NCBI RefSeq assembly: GCF_033118175.1
Contig: NW_026870906.1
Location: 496,001-560,000, forward strand
Direction: 5' to 3'
DNA length: 64,000 nt
DNA from: Dama dama
Taxonomy: Eukaryota; Chordata; Mammalia; Artiodactyla; Cervidae
The position numbers and the translations under genes are program-made. The stretch's first letter is position 1, and each line of letters begins with the position of its first letter. The notes under the pieces are model-generated. The model worked only from the letters and a program-made list of their open reading frames with translations. It was not told the DNA's origin and made no database searches. This document shows, piece after piece, positions 38,859 through 51,666 of the stretch.

Positions 38859-40476
38859 TTTTAAGCTCTTCATATTTTTCACACCTGTTCATGCTCTTCA
38901 TGTTTTCCAACACCGTTTCATGGTCCTCCTATTTTTCAGACCGTTTATTGCTCCTCATATATTTGACACCTTTTGAAGCTCTTCATATTGTTCACACCTT
39001 TTCATGCTCTTCACGTTTTCCAACAGCGTTTCATGCTCCTCATATTTTTCAGACCGTTTCAAGCTCCTCATATTTTTGACACCTTTTGAAGCTCTTCATA
39101 TTTTTTACATCTGTTCATGCTCTTCATGTGTTTCAAAACCGTTTCATGCTCCTCATATTTTTCAGACCGTTTCACACTCCTCATATTTTTGACACCTTTT
39201 GAAGCTCTTCATATTTTTCACAAATTTTCATGCCCTTCATGTGTTTCAACAACGTTTCATGCTCCTCATACATTTCAGACCTTTTCATGCTCCTCATATT
39301 TTGACACCTTTTGAAGCTCTTCATGTTTTTCACACCTTTTCATGCTCTTCTTGTTTTTCAACACCGTTTCATGCTCTTCATATTTTTCAGACCTTTTCGT
39401 GCTCTTCCTATTTTTGACACCTTTTGAAGCTCTTCATATTTTTCACACTTTTCATGGTCTTCATGTTTTTCAACACCGTTTCATGATCCTCATATTTTTC
39501 AGACCGTTTCATGTTCCTCATATTTTTGACACCTTATAGAAGCTCTTCATATTTTTCATAACTTTTTATGCTCTTCATGTATTTCAACACCGATTCATGC
39601 TCCTCATATTTTTCAGATCGTTTCATGTTCCTCATATTTTTGACACCTTATAGAAGCTCTTCATATTTTTCATACCTTTTCATGCTCTTCATGTATTTCA
39701 ACACCGATTCATTCTCCTCATATTTTTCAGATCGTTTCATGCTCCTCATATATTTGACATCTTTTGAAGCGCTTCATATTTTTAACACCTTTTCACGCGC
39801 TTCATTTTTTTCAACACCGTATCATGCTCCTCATATTTTTCAGACCTTTTCATGCTCCTCGTACGTTTAACAACTTTTCATTCTCCTCATATATTTGACA
39901 CCTTTTGAAGCTCTTCATATTTTCCACACCTTTTCAGGCTCTTCATATTTTTCAACGCCGTTTCATGCTCCTCATATATTTCATACTGTTTCATGCTCCT
40001 CATATTTTTGACACCTTTTGAAGCTCTTCATATTTTTCACACCTTTTCATGCTCTTCATGTTTTTCTACACCATTCAAGGTTCCTCCTATTTTTCAGACC
40101 GTTTCATGCTCCTCATATTTTTGACAACTTTTGAAGCTCTTCATACTTTTCACACCTTTTCAGACTCTTCATGTTTTTCAACACCATTTCATGCTCCTCC
40201 TATTTTTGAAACCGTTTCATGATCCTCATATTTTTGACACCTTTTGAAGCTCTTCATTTCTTTGACACCTTTTCATGCTCTTCCTCTTTTTCAACACTGT
40301 TTCTTGCTCTTCCTAATTTTCAGACCGTTTACTGCTCCTCATATTTTTGACACCTTTTGAAGCTCTTCATATTTCTCACACCTTTTCATGCTCCTCCTAT
40401 TTTTCTCCCGTTTCATGCTCCTCCTACTTTTCAGACTGTTTCATGCTCCTCATATTTTTCAGACCGTTTCATGCTC

Positions 40477-42990
40477 CACATATTTTTGATACCTTTATAA
40501 GCTCTTCATGATTTTCAACACTGTATCATCCTCCTCCTATTTTTCAGACCGTATAATGCTCCTCATATTTTTGACAACTTTTGAAGCTCTTTATATTTTT
40601 CACACCTTTTCACGCTCTTCATGTTTTTAAACACCGTTTCATGCTCCTCATATTTTTCAGACCGTTTCATGCTCCTCATATTTTTGACTCCTTTTGAAGC
40701 TCTTCATATTTTTCACACATTTTCATGCTCTTCTTTTTTTCAACACCGTTTCATGCTCCTCCTATTTTTCAGACCGTTTATTGCTCGTCATATTTTTGAC
40801 ACCTTTTGAAGCTCTTTATATTTTTCACACCTTTTCACGCTCTTCATGTTTTTAAACACCGTTTCATGCTCCTCATATTTTTCAGACCGTTTCATGCTCC
40901 TCATATTTTTGACACATTTTGAAGCTCTTCATGTTTTTCAAAACCGTTTCATGCTCTTCCTATTTTTCAGAACGTTTCATGCTTCTCCTATTTTTCAGAC
41001 TGTTTCAAGCTCCTCATATTTTTGACAACTTTTGAAGCTCTTCATATTTTTCACACCTTTTCAGGCTCTTCATATTTTTCAACACCGTTTCATGCTCCTC
41101 CTATTTTTGAGACCGTTTCGTGCTCCTCATATTTTTGACATCTTTTGAAGCTCTTCATATTTTTGACACCTTTTCATGCTCTTCATGTGTTTCAACACCG
41201 TTTCATGCTCCTACTACTTTTCAGATCGTTTCATGCTCCTCCTGTTTTCAGACCATTTCATGCTCCTCATATTTTTGACAGCTTTTGAAGCTCTTCATAT
41301 TTTTACCAGCTTTTCAGGCTCTTGATGTTTTTCAACACAGTTTCATTCTCCTCATATTTTTCAGACCGTTTCATGCTCCTCATATTTTTGACACCTTTTG
41401 AAGCTCTTCATATTTTTCACACCTTTTCATGTTCTTCATGTTTTTCATCACAGTTTCATGCTCCTCATATTTTTCAGAATGTTTAATGCTCCTCATATTT
41501 TTGACATCTTTTAAAGCTCTTCATATTTTTCACACTATTTCATGCTCTTCATGTTTTTCAACACCATTTCATGCTCCTACTATTTTTCAGATCAGTTCAT
41601 GCTCCTCCTGTGCTCAGACCGTTTCAAGCTCCTCATATATTTGACACTTTTTGCAGCTCCTTATATTTTTCACACATTTTAATGCTCTTCATGTTTTTCA
41701 ACACGGTTTCATGCTTCTCTTATTTTTCACACCGTTTCATGCTCCTCATATTTTTGAGATCTTTTCAAGCTCTTCATGATTTAACACCTTTTCAGGCTCT
41801 TCGTGTTTTTCAACACCGTTTCATGCTCCTCCTGTTTTTCAGACCGTTTCATGCTCTTCATATTTTTGACATCTTTTCAACCTCTTCATGTTTTTAATAC
41901 CTTTTCAGGCTCTTCGTGTTTTTCAACACCGTTTCATGCTCCTCCTGTTTTTCACACCGATTCATGCTCCTCATATTTTTGACACCTTTTGAAGCTCTTC
42001 ATATTTTTCACACTTTTTCATGCTCTCCATGGTTTTCAACACCGTTTCATGCTCCTCCTATTTTTCAGACCGTTTCATGCTCCTCATATTTTTGACACGG
42101 TTTGAAGCTCTTCATGTTTTTCAACACCGTTTCATGCTCTTCCCATTTTTCATACCGTTTCATCCTCTCCTATTTTCAGACCATTTCATGCTCCTCATAT
42201 TTTTACACATTTTGAAGTTCCTCATATGTTTCACACATTTTGATGCTCTTCATGTTTTTCAACTCCGTTTCATGCTCCTCATATTTTTCAGAATTTTTCA
42301 TGCTCCTCATATTTTTCAGACTGTTTCATGCTCCTCATATTTTTGACACCTTTTGAAGCTCTTCATATTTTTCACACCTTTTCATGCTCTTCATGTTTTT
42401 CAACACCGTTTCATGATCCTCATATTTTTCAGAATGTTTCATGCGCCTCATATTTTTGACATCTTTTAAAGCTCTTCATATTTTTCACACTCTTTCATGC
42501 ACTTCATGTATTTCAACAGCGTTTCATGCTCCTCCTTTTTTGCAGACAGCTTCATGCTCCTCATATTTTTCAGACCATTTCATGCTCCTCATATTTTTGA
42601 CACCTTTTGTAGCTCTTCATGTTTTTCACACCTTGCTCTTCATATTTTTCAACACCGTTTCATATTCCTCCTATTTTCAGACCGTTTCATGCTCCTCATA
42701 TTTTTGACACCTTTTGAAGCTCTTCATGTTTTTCACACCTTGGCTCTTCATATTTTTCAACACCGTTTCATGCTCCTCCTATTTTTCAGACCATTTCGTG
42801 CTTCTCATATTTTTGACACATTTTGAAGCTTCACATATATTTCACACATTTTCATGCTCTTCATGTTTTTCAACACCGTTTCATGCTCCTATTATATTTC
42901 AGACGGTTTCATGCTCCACATATTTTTGATACCTTTATAAGCTCTTCATGATTTTCAACACTGTATCATCCTCCTCCTATTTTTCAGACC
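40477..42990 (+). repeat. Alpha-like family-1 super-unit remnant
   Basis: Collinear with the end of one super-unit and an alpha super-unit of the 4.5-20 kb section. It has GATACCTTTATAAGC, TTCTTTTTTTCAACACC, ATTTTTACCAGC (about 41,300), TTTCATTCTCC, AGAATG, then an internal deletion of about 0.7 kb near 41,563 joining to ACTATTTTTCAGATCAG. CACATTTTAATGC near 41,672 assigns it to alpha. It continues through the TTTTGATGC and CACCTTGCTC/CACCTTGGCTC landmarks and ends at the truncated monomer at 42,991. Confidence 0.84.
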
Positions 42991-43002
42991 GTATTTGACT
43001 CC
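42991..43002 (+). other. Truncated 12-bp monomer at the family-1 / family-3 junction
   Basis: The monomer GTATTTGACTCC is 12 bp, against 28 bp for its intact equivalent (as at about 40,550, combined with the GACTCC ending seen at 40,680). About 16 bp are missing. To the left are family-1 units with TTTTTCAACACC. To the right, family-3 units with CAGGCTCTTC and TTTTTGAACACCGC begin at once. It is one of the few places where the monomer register is broken. Confidence 0.85.
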
Positions 43003-46000
43003 TTTTGAAGCTCTTCATATTTTTCACACATTTTCAGGCTCTTCATGTTTTTGAACACCGCTTCATGCTTCTACTATTTTCAGACCATTTCATGCTCCTC
43101 ATGTTTTCACACCATTTGAAGCTCTTCATATTTTTCACACCTTTTCAGGCTCTTCATGTTTTTGAAAAACGCTTCATGCTCCTCCTATTTTTCACACCTT
43201 TTGAATCTCTGCATATTTTACACACGTTTTCAGGCTCTTCATGTTTTTCAACACCGCTTCATGCTCCTCCTATTCTTCAGATCCTTTCAAGCTCCTCATA
43301 TTTTTCCTCCTTTTGAAGCTGTTCATATTTTTCACACCTTTTCAGGCTGTTCATGTTTTTGAACATTGCTTCATGCTCCTTCTATTTTTCAGTCGTTTCA
43401 TGCTCCTCATGTATTTCACACCTTTTGAAGCTCTTCATATTTTTCACACCTTTTCATGCTCTTCATGTTTTTGAACACTGCTTCATGCTCCTCCTATATT
43501 TCAGACCGTTTCATGCTCCTCATGTTTTTGACACCTTTTGAATCTCTTCATATTTTTCACACCTTTTGAAGCTCTTCATATTTTTCACACCTTTTCAAGC
43601 TCTTCATGTTTTTGAAAACCGCTTCATGCTCCTCCTATATTTCATACCTTTGGAAGCTGTTTGTATTTTTCACACCTTTTCAGGCTCTTCATGTTTTTGA
43701 ACACCGCTTCCTACTCCTCCTATTTTTCAGACCGTTTCATGCTCCTCATGTATTTCAAACCTTTTGTAGCTCTTCATATTTTTCAAAGCTTTTCAGGCTC
43801 TTCATGTTTTTGAACACTTTTCATGCTCCTCCTATTTTTCAGACAGTTTTATGCTCCTCATATTTTTCACACCTTTTGAAGCTGTTCGCATTTTTCACAC
43901 CTTTTGAGGCTCTTCATGTTTTTGAACACCACTTCATACTCCTCCTATTTTTCAGACCGCTTAATGCTCTTCATGTATTTCACACCTTTTGATGCTCTTC
44001 ATATTTTTCACACCTCTCCAGGCTCTTCATATTTTTCAACACCACTTCATGATCGTCCTAATTTTCAGACCGTTTCATGCTCCTTATATTTTTGACACGT
44101 TGTGAAGCTCTTCATATATTTCACAACTTTTCAGGCTCTTCATGTTTTTCAACACCACTTCATGCTGCTCCTGTTTTTCAGACCGTTTCATGCTCCTCAT
44201 GTATTTCACATATTTTGAAGCTCTTCTTATTTTTCACACCTTTTGAAATTCTTCATATTTTTCAAACTTTTTCAGGCTCTTCATGTTTTTGAACACCGGT
44301 TCATGCTCCTCCTATTTTTCACTCCTTTAGAAGCTCTTCATATTATTCACACGTTTTCAGTCTCTGCATGTTTTTGAACACCGCTTCATGCTCCTCCTAT
44401 TTTTCCGACCGTTTCATGCTCCTCATGCGTTTCAAACCTTTTGAAGCTCTTCATATTTTGTACACCTTTTCAGGCTCTTCATGTTTTTCACAACCACTTC
44501 ATGCTCATCCTATTTTTCTGATCGTTTCATGCTCCTCATATTTTTGACACCTTTTGAAGCTCTTCATATTGTTCACACCTTTTCAGGCTCCTCATGTTTT
44601 CGAACACCGCTTCATTATCCTCCTATTTTTCAGACTGTTTCATGCTCCTCATATTTTTGACACCTTTTGAAGTTCTTCATATTTTGCACACCTTCTAAGG
44701 CTCTTCATGTTTTTCAACACCACTTCATGCTGCTCCTGTTTTTCAGTCCGTTTCATGCACATCTCATTTTTGACACCTTTTGAAGCTCTTCATATTTTTC
44801 AAACCTTTTCAGGCTCTTCATGTTTTTCAACATCGCTTCATGAACCTCATACTTTTCAGACTGTTTCATGCTACTCATATATTTGACATCTTTTGAAGCT
44901 CTTCATATATTTCACACCTTTTCAGTCTCTTCATGTTTTTCAACACCACTTCATGCTCCTCCTATTTTTCAGAAGGTTTCATGCTCCTTATGTATTTGAC
45001 ACCTTTTGAATCTCTTCATATTTTTCACACGTTTTCAGGCTCTTCATGTTTTTGAACACTGTTTCATGCTCCTCCTATTTTTCAGACCGTTTCATTCTCC
45101 TCATGTATTTGACACCTTTTGAATCTCTTCATATTTTTCACACCTTTTCTGGCTCTTCATGTTTTTCAACACCGCTTCATGATCGTCCTATTTTTCAGCC
45201 CGTTTCATGCTCCTCATATTTTTGACACCTTTTGAATCTCTTCATATTTTTCACACCTTTTCTGGCTCTTCATGTTTTTGAACACTGTTTCATGATGGTC
45301 CTATTTTTCAGACCGTTTCATGCTCCTCATATTTTTGAAACCTTTTGAAGCTCTTCATATTTTTCCCACCTTTTGAAGCTCCCCATATTTTTCACACCTT
45401 TTGAAGCTTTCATATTTTTCACAATTTTTCAAGCTCTTCATGTTTATAAACACCGCTTCATGCTCCTCCTATTTTTCACACCTTTTGAAGCTCTTAATAT
45501 TTTTCACACCTTTTCAGGCTCTTCATGTTTTTCTACACCGCTTCATGCTCCTCCTATTTTTCAGACAGTTTCATGTTCCTCATGTATTTCAGAGCTTTTG
45601 AAGCTCTTCATACTTTTCACACCTTTACAGGCTCTTCATGTTTTTGAACACCGCTTCATGCCCCGCCTATTTTTCAAACCGTTTCATTCTCCTCATGTAT
45701 TTCACACCTTTTGAAGCTCTTCATATTTTTCACACATTATCAGGCTCTTCATGTTTTTGAACACCGCTTCATGCTCCTCCTATTTTTCAGACCTTTCTAT
45801 GCTCCTCATATTTTTGACATCTTTTAAAGCTCTTCATATTTTTCACACCTTTTCAGGCTCTTCATGGTTTTGAACACTGCTTCATGCCCCGCCTATTTTT
45901 CAAACCTTTTCATTCTCCTCATGTATTTCACACCTTTTGAAGCTCTTCATATTTTTCACACCTTTTCAGGCTCTTCATGTTTTTCAACACCACTTCATGA

Positions 46001-46924
46001 ACCTCCTACTTTTCAGACCGTTTCATGCTCCTCATATTTTTGACATCTTTTAAAGCTCTTCATATTTTTCACACCTTTCAGCCTCTTCATGTTTTTGAAC
46101 ACCGCTTTATGCTCCTCCTATTTTTCAGAACGTTTCATGCTCCACATGTACTTCACACCTTTTGAAGCTCTTCATATTTTTCACATCTTTTCAGGCTCTT
46201 CATGTTTTTAAACCACGTTCTATGCTCCTCCTATTTATCAGACCGTTTCATGCTCCTCATACATTTGACAACTTTGGAAGCTCTTCATATTTTTCACAAC
46301 TTTTGAAGCTCTTCATTTTTTTGAACACCACTTCATGGTACTCCTATTTTTCAGACCGTTTCATGCTCATCTCATTTTTTACAACTTTTGAAGCTCTTCA
46401 TTATTTCACACCTTTTGAAGCTCTTCAGGCTCTTCATGTTTTTGAACACCGCTTCATGCTCCTCATATTTTTCCCACCTTTTGAAGCTCTTCATATTTTT
46501 CACACCTTTTCAGACTCTTCATGTTTTTGAACACCGCTTCATGCTCCTCCAATTTTTCAGACGTTTCATGCTCCTCATGTATTTCACACCTTTTTAAGCT
46601 CTCCATATTTTTCACACCTTTTGAAGCTTTCACATTTTTCACAATTTTTCAGGCTCTTCATGTTTTTCAACACCGCTTCATGCTCCTCCTATTTTTCACA
46701 CCTTTTGAAGATTTCATTTTTTCATAACTTTTCAGGCTTTTCATGTTTTTGAACACTGCTGCATGCTGCTCCTATTTTTCACACCTTTTGAAGCTCTTCA
46801 TATTTTTCACACCTTATCAGCCTCTTCATGTTTTTCTACACCGCTTCATGCTCCTCCTATTTTTCAGACAGTTTCATGCTCCTCATGTATTTCACACCTT
46901 TTGTAGCTCTTCATACTTTTCACA

Positions 46925-47737
46925 CCTTTTCACGCTCTTCATGTTTTTGAATACCGATTTATGCCCCTACTGTTATTCAGACCGTTTCATGCTCCTCATG
47001 TATTTCACACCTTTTGAAGCTCTTCATATTTTTCACACCTTATCAGCCTCTTCATGTTTTTGAACACCGCTTCATGCTCCTCCTATTTTTCAGACCGTTC
47101 TATGCTCCTCATATTTTTGACATCTTTTAAAGCTCTTCATATTTTTCACACCTTTTCAGATTCTTCATGTTTTGAACACCGCTTCATGCTCCTCCAATTT
47201 TTCCGACGTTTCATGCTCCTCATGTATTTCACACCTTTGAAGCTCTTCATATTTTTCACAATTTTTCAGGCTCTTCATGTTTTTCAACACCTCTTCATGC
47301 TCCTCCTATTTTTCACACCTTTTGAAGATTTCATATTTTTCATAACTTTTCAGGCTTTTCATGTTTTTGAACACTGCTGCATGCTCCTCCTATTTTTCAC
47401 ACCTTTTGAAGCTCTTCATACATTTCACACCTTTTCACGCTCTTCATGTTTTTGAATACCGATTTATGCCCCTACTGTTATTCAGACCGTTTCATGCTCC
47501 TCATGTATTTTACACCTTTTGAAGCTCTTCATATTTTTCACACCTTATCAGCCTCTTCATGTTTTTGAACACCGCTTCATGCTCCTCGTATTTTTCAGAC
47601 CGTTCTATGCTCCTCATATTTTTGACATCTTTTAAAGCTCTTCATATTTTTCACACCTTTTCAGATTCTTCATGTTTTGAACACCGCTTCATGCTCCTCC
47701 AATTTTTCCGACGTTTCATGCTCCTCATGTATTTCAC
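46925..47737 (+). repeat. 505-bp-spaced tandem duplication
   Basis: 46,925-47,232 recurs at 47,430-47,737. Shared landmarks are TTCACGCTCTTC, GAATACCGATTTATGCCCC, TATTCAGACC, CCTTATCAGCCTC, GACCGTTCTATGC and ATGTTTTGAACACC (a 28-bp B monomer missing one T). The intervening ~200 bp differ. 505 bp is about 18 monomers and not a whole number of 113-bp units. Confidence 0.87.
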
Positions 47738-49199
47738 ACCTTTTGAAGCTCTTCATATTTTTCACACCTTATCAGGCTCTTCATGTTTTTGAACACCGTG
47801 TCATGCTCCTCCTATTTTTCAGACCATTTCATGCTCCTGATATTTTTCACACCTTTTGAAGCTCTTCATATATTTCACATCTTTTCAGGTTCTTGACATT
47901 TTTCAGCACCGCTTCATGCTCCTCATATTTTTCAGACCGTTTCATGATCCTCTTGTATTTCACACCTTTTGAAGCTCTTCATATTTTTCATACCTTTTCA
48001 GGCTCTTCATGTTTTTCAACACCTCTTTATGATCGTCCTATTTTTCAGACAGTGTCATGCCCCTCATATTTTTGACACCTTTTGAAGCTCTTCATATTTT
48101 TCACACCTTTTCAGGCTGTTCATATTTTTGAACACCACTTCATGCTCCTCCTATGTTTCAGACCGTTTCATGCTCATCATATTTTTGACATCTTTTAAAG
48201 CTCTTCATATTTTTCACACCTTTTCAGGCTCTTCATGTTTTTGAACACCGTTTCATGCTCCTCCTGTTTTTCAGAGAGTTTCATGCTCCTCATATTTTTG
48301 ACAACTTTTGAAGCCCTTCATATTTTTCATACATTTTCAGGCTGTTCATGTTTTTGAACACTGCTTCATGCTCCTCCTATTTTTCAGATATTTTCATGCT
48401 TCTAATGTATATCACACCTTTTGAAACTCTTCATGTTTTTCACACCTTATCAGCCTCTTCATGTTTTTGAACACCGCTTCATGCTCCTCCTATTTTTCAG
48501 ACCGTTCTATGCTCCTCATATTTTTGACATCTTTTAAAGCTCTTCATATTTTTCACACCTTTTCAGGCTCTTCATGTTTTTGAACACCGCTTCATGCCCA
48601 GCCTATTTTTCAAACCGTTTCATGCTCCTCATGTATTTCACACCTTTTGAAGCTCTTCAAATTTTTCACACCTTTTCAGGCTCTTCATGTTTTTCAACAC
48701 CACTTCATGGTCCTCCTATTCTTCAGAATGTTTCAAGCTCATCTCCTTTTTGACACCTTTTTAAGCTCTCTGTATTTTTCACACCTTTTGAAGCTTTTAT
48801 ATTTTTCACAACTTTTCAGGCTCTTCATGTTTTTGAACACCATTGCATGCTCCTCCTATTTTTCAGACCTTTCCATGCTCCTCATATTTTTGACACATTT
48901 TGAAGCTCTTAATATTTTTTACACCTTTTAAGGCTCTTCATGTTTTCCAACACCACTTCTTGCTCCTCCTATATTTCAGACCATTTCATGCTCTTCATAT
49001 TTTTCACACCTTTTGAAGCTCTTCATATTTTTCACACCTTTTCAGTCTCTTCAAGTTTTTCAACACCACTTCATGCTCCTCCTATTTTTCCGACCGTTTC
49101 ATGCTCCTCATGTATTTCACACCTTTTGAAGCTCTTTATATTTTTCAAACATTGTGAAGCTCTTCATATTTTTCACACCTTTTCAGGCTCTTCATGTTT
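47410..49199 (+). repeat. 4,257-bp-spaced duplication, copy 1
   Basis: About 1.79 kb collinear with 51,667-53,456 at 4,257 bp. Landmarks are GCCCCTACTG, CCTTATCAGCCTC, GACCGTTCTATGC, TTGACATTTTTCAGC, AGACAGTGTCATGC, CATGCCCAGCC, CCTATTCTTCAG and TCTCTGTATTTTTC. Few differences are visible, for example TTTTAAAGC against TTTTAAAAC and GTTTTTGAACACTGC against GTTTGTGAACAGCGC. Sequences diverge at 49,200 (GTTTTCGAACACCGA here). Confidence 0.9.
48240..48690 (+). repeat. 1,523-bp-spaced duplication, copy 1
   Basis: Starts at a TTGAACACCGTTTCATGC unit, then has CAGAGAGTTTCATGC, GAAGCCCTTC, TTCATACATTTTC, CTTCTAATGTATATC and GCCCAGCC. The same order is found at 49,763-50,213 (offset 1,523). A third copy lies at 52,497 as part of the 4,257-bp duplication. 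Confidence 0.86.
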
Positions 49200-49757
49200 T
49201 CGAACACCGATTTATGCCCCTACTATTTTTCAGACTGTTTCATGCTCCTCATGTATTTCACACCTTTTGAAGCTCTTCATATTTTTCACACATTATCAGG
49301 CTCTTCATGTTTTTGAACACCGCTTCATGCTCCTCCTACATTTCAAACCGTTTCATGCTCCTCATGTATTTCACACCTTTCGAAGCTCTTCATATTTTTC
49401 ACACCTTATCAGGCTCTTCATGTTTTTGAACACCGTGTCATGCTCCTCCTATTTTTCAGACCATTTCATGCTCCTCATATTTTTCACACCTTTTGAAACT
49501 CTTCATATATTTCACATCTTTTCAGGTTCTTGATGTTTTTCAGCACCGCTTCATGCTCTTCATATTTTTCAGACCGTTTCATGCTCCTCTTGTATTTCAC
49601 ACTTTTTGAAGCTCTTCATATTTTTCTACCTCTTCAGGCTCTTCATGTTTTTCAACACCGCTTTATGATCGTCCTATTTTTCAGACAGTTTCATGCCCCT
49701 CATATTTTTGACACCTTTTGAAGCTCTTCATATTTTTCACACCTTTTCAGGCTCTTC
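49010..49757 (+). repeat. 1,270-bp-spaced duplication, copy 1
   Basis: About 748 bp matching 50,280-51,027. Landmarks are CAGTCTCTTCAAG, TTTTTCCGACCG, AAACATTGTGAAGC, GTTTTCGAACACCGA, CTCCTACATTTC, TTCAGGTTCTTGATG, TTTTTCTACCTCTTC and a CCGCTTTATGATC unit. The offset is constant at 1,270 bp, about 45 monomers. Confidence 0.89.
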
Positions 49758-49762
49758 ATGTT

Positions 49763-50213
49763 TTTGAACACCGTTTCATGCTCCTCCTGTTTTTCAGAGA
49801 GTTTCATGCTCCTCATATTTTTGACAACTTTTGAAGCCCTTCATATTTTTCATACATTTTCAGGCTGTTCATGTTTTTGAACACTGCTTCATGCTCCTCC
49901 TATTTTTCAGATATTTTCATGCTTCTAATGTATATCACACCTTTTGAAGCTCTTCATATTTTTCACACCTTATCAGCCTCTTCATGTTTTTGAACACCGC
50001 TTCATGCTCCTCCTATTTTTCAGACCGTTCTATGCTCCCCATATTTTTGACATCTTTTAAAGCTCTTCATATTTTTCACACCTTTTCAGGCTCTTCATGT
50101 TTTTGAACACCGCTTCATGCCCAGCCTATTTTTCAAACCGTTTCATGCTCCTCATGTATTTCACACCTTTTGAAGCTCTTCATATTTTTCACACCTTTTC
50201 AGGCTCTTCATGT
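49763..50213 (+). repeat. 1,523-bp-spaced duplication, copy 2
   Basis: Partner of 48,240-48,690, with a few substitutions (CTCCCCATATT here against CTCCTCATATT). It sits between the two copies of the 1,270-bp-spaced duplication, so 48.2-51.0 kb reads as a mosaic of at least two overlapping events. Confidence 0.86.
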
Positions 50214-50279
50214 TTTTCAACACCGCTTTATGATCGTCCTATTTTTCAGACAGTTTCATGCCCCTCATATTTTTGACAC

Positions 50280-51027
50280 CTTTTGAAGCTCTTCATATTT
50301 TTCACACCTTTTCAGTCTCTTCAAGTTTTTCAACACCACTTCATGCTCCTCCTATTTTTCCGACCGTTTCATGCTCCTCATGTATTTCACACCTTTTGAA
50401 GCTCTTTATATTTTTCAAACATTGTGAAGCTCTACATATTTTTCACACCTTTTCAGGCTCTTCATGTTTTCGAACACCGATTTATGCCCCTACTATTTTT
50501 CAGACTGTTTCATGCTCCTCATGTATTTCACACCTTTTGAAGCTCTTCATATTTTTCACACATTATCAGGCTCTTCATGTTTTTGAACACCGCTTCATGC
50601 TCCTCCTACATTTCAAACCGTTTCATGCTACTCATGTATTTCACACCTTTTGAAGCTCTTCATATTTTTCACACCTTATCAGACTCTTCATGTTTTTGAA
50701 CACCGTTTCATGCTCCTCCTATTTTTCAGACCATTTCATGCTCCTCATATTTTTCACACCTTTTGAAACTCTTCATATATTTCACATCTTTTCAGGTTCT
50801 TGATGTTTTTCAGCACCGCTTCATGCTCTTCATATTTTTCAGACCGTTTCATGCTCCTCTTGTATTTCACACCTTTTGAAGCTCTTCATATTTTTCTACC
50901 TCTTCAGGCTCTGCATGTTTTTCAACACCGCTTTATGATCATCCTATTTTTCAGACAGTTTCATGCCCCTCATATTTTTGACACCTTTTGAAGCTCTTCA
51001 TATTTTTCACACCTTTTCAGGCTCTTC
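50280..51027 (+). repeat. 1,270-bp-spaced duplication, copy 2
   Basis: Second copy of 49,010-49,757, with single-base differences such as GCTCTACATATT for GCTCTTCATATT, CATGCTACTC for CATGCTCCTC and TATGATCATCC for TATGATCGTCC. The last is a CG to CA change. Confidence 0.89.
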
Positions 51028-51239
51028 ATATTTTTCAACACCGATTCATGCTCATCCTATTTTTCAGATTGTTTCATGCTGCTCATATTTTTCACACCTT
51101 TTGAAGCTCTTCATATTTCTCACACCTTTTCAGGCTCTTCATGTTTTTCAACACCGCTTCATGCTCCTCCAATTTTTCAGACCGTTTCATGCTCGTCATA
51201 TTTTTGACACCTTTTGAAGCTCCTCATATTTTTCACACC

Positions 51240-51352
51240 TTTTGAAGCTCTTCATATTTTTCACACCTTTTCAGGCTCTTCATGTTTTTGAACACCGCTT
51301 CATGCCCAGCCTATTTTTCAAACCGTTTCATGCTCCTCATGTATTTCACACC
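51240..51352 (+). repeat. Reference family-3 113-bp unit
   Basis: Example of the diverged unit that fills the right third of the window. A is 51,240-51,267 and matches family 1. B is 51,268-51,296 with CAGGCTCTTC in place of CATGCTCTTC and TTTTTGAACACC in place of TTTTTCAACACC. C is 51,297-51,324 and begins GCTTCATGC where family 1 has GTTTCATGC. D is 51,325-51,352 and carries the ATGTATTTCACACC ending. Family-3 D monomers come in two forms, this one and the family-1-like ATATTTTTGACACC. Length and order are the same as family 1, so both descend from one ancestral four-monomer unit. Confidence 0.93.
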
Positions 51353-51666
51353 TTTTTAAGCTCTCCATATTGTTCACACCTTTTGAAGCTTTCACATTTT
51401 TCACAATTTTTCAGGCTCTTCATGTTTTTCAACACCGCTTCATGCTCCTCCTAGTTTTCACACCTTTTGAAGATTTCATTTTTTCATAACTTTTCAGGCT
51501 TTTCATGTTTTTGAACACTGCTGCATGCTCCTCCTAATTTTCACACCTTTTGAAGCTATTCATATTTTTCACACCTTTTCAGGCTCTTCATGTTTTTCTA
51601 CACCGCTTCATGCTCCTCCTATTTTTCAGACAGTTTCATGCTCCTCATGTATTTCAAACCTTTTGA

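Larger units (their letters stand above)
35268..40476 (+). repeat. Large duplicated block, copy 2
   Basis: Partner of 28,107-32,863. Length differences are satellite steps: one extra 28-bp monomer at 37,291-37,318, 198 bp (seven monomers) near 38,660-38,860, and 226 bp (exactly two 113-bp units) near 38,950-39,200. Identity stops at 40,477, where CTCC replaces CTCT at 32,864 and the sequence passes directly into an alpha-like family-1 array (CTCCACATATTTTTGATACC). The junction is in monomer register. Confidence 0.93.
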
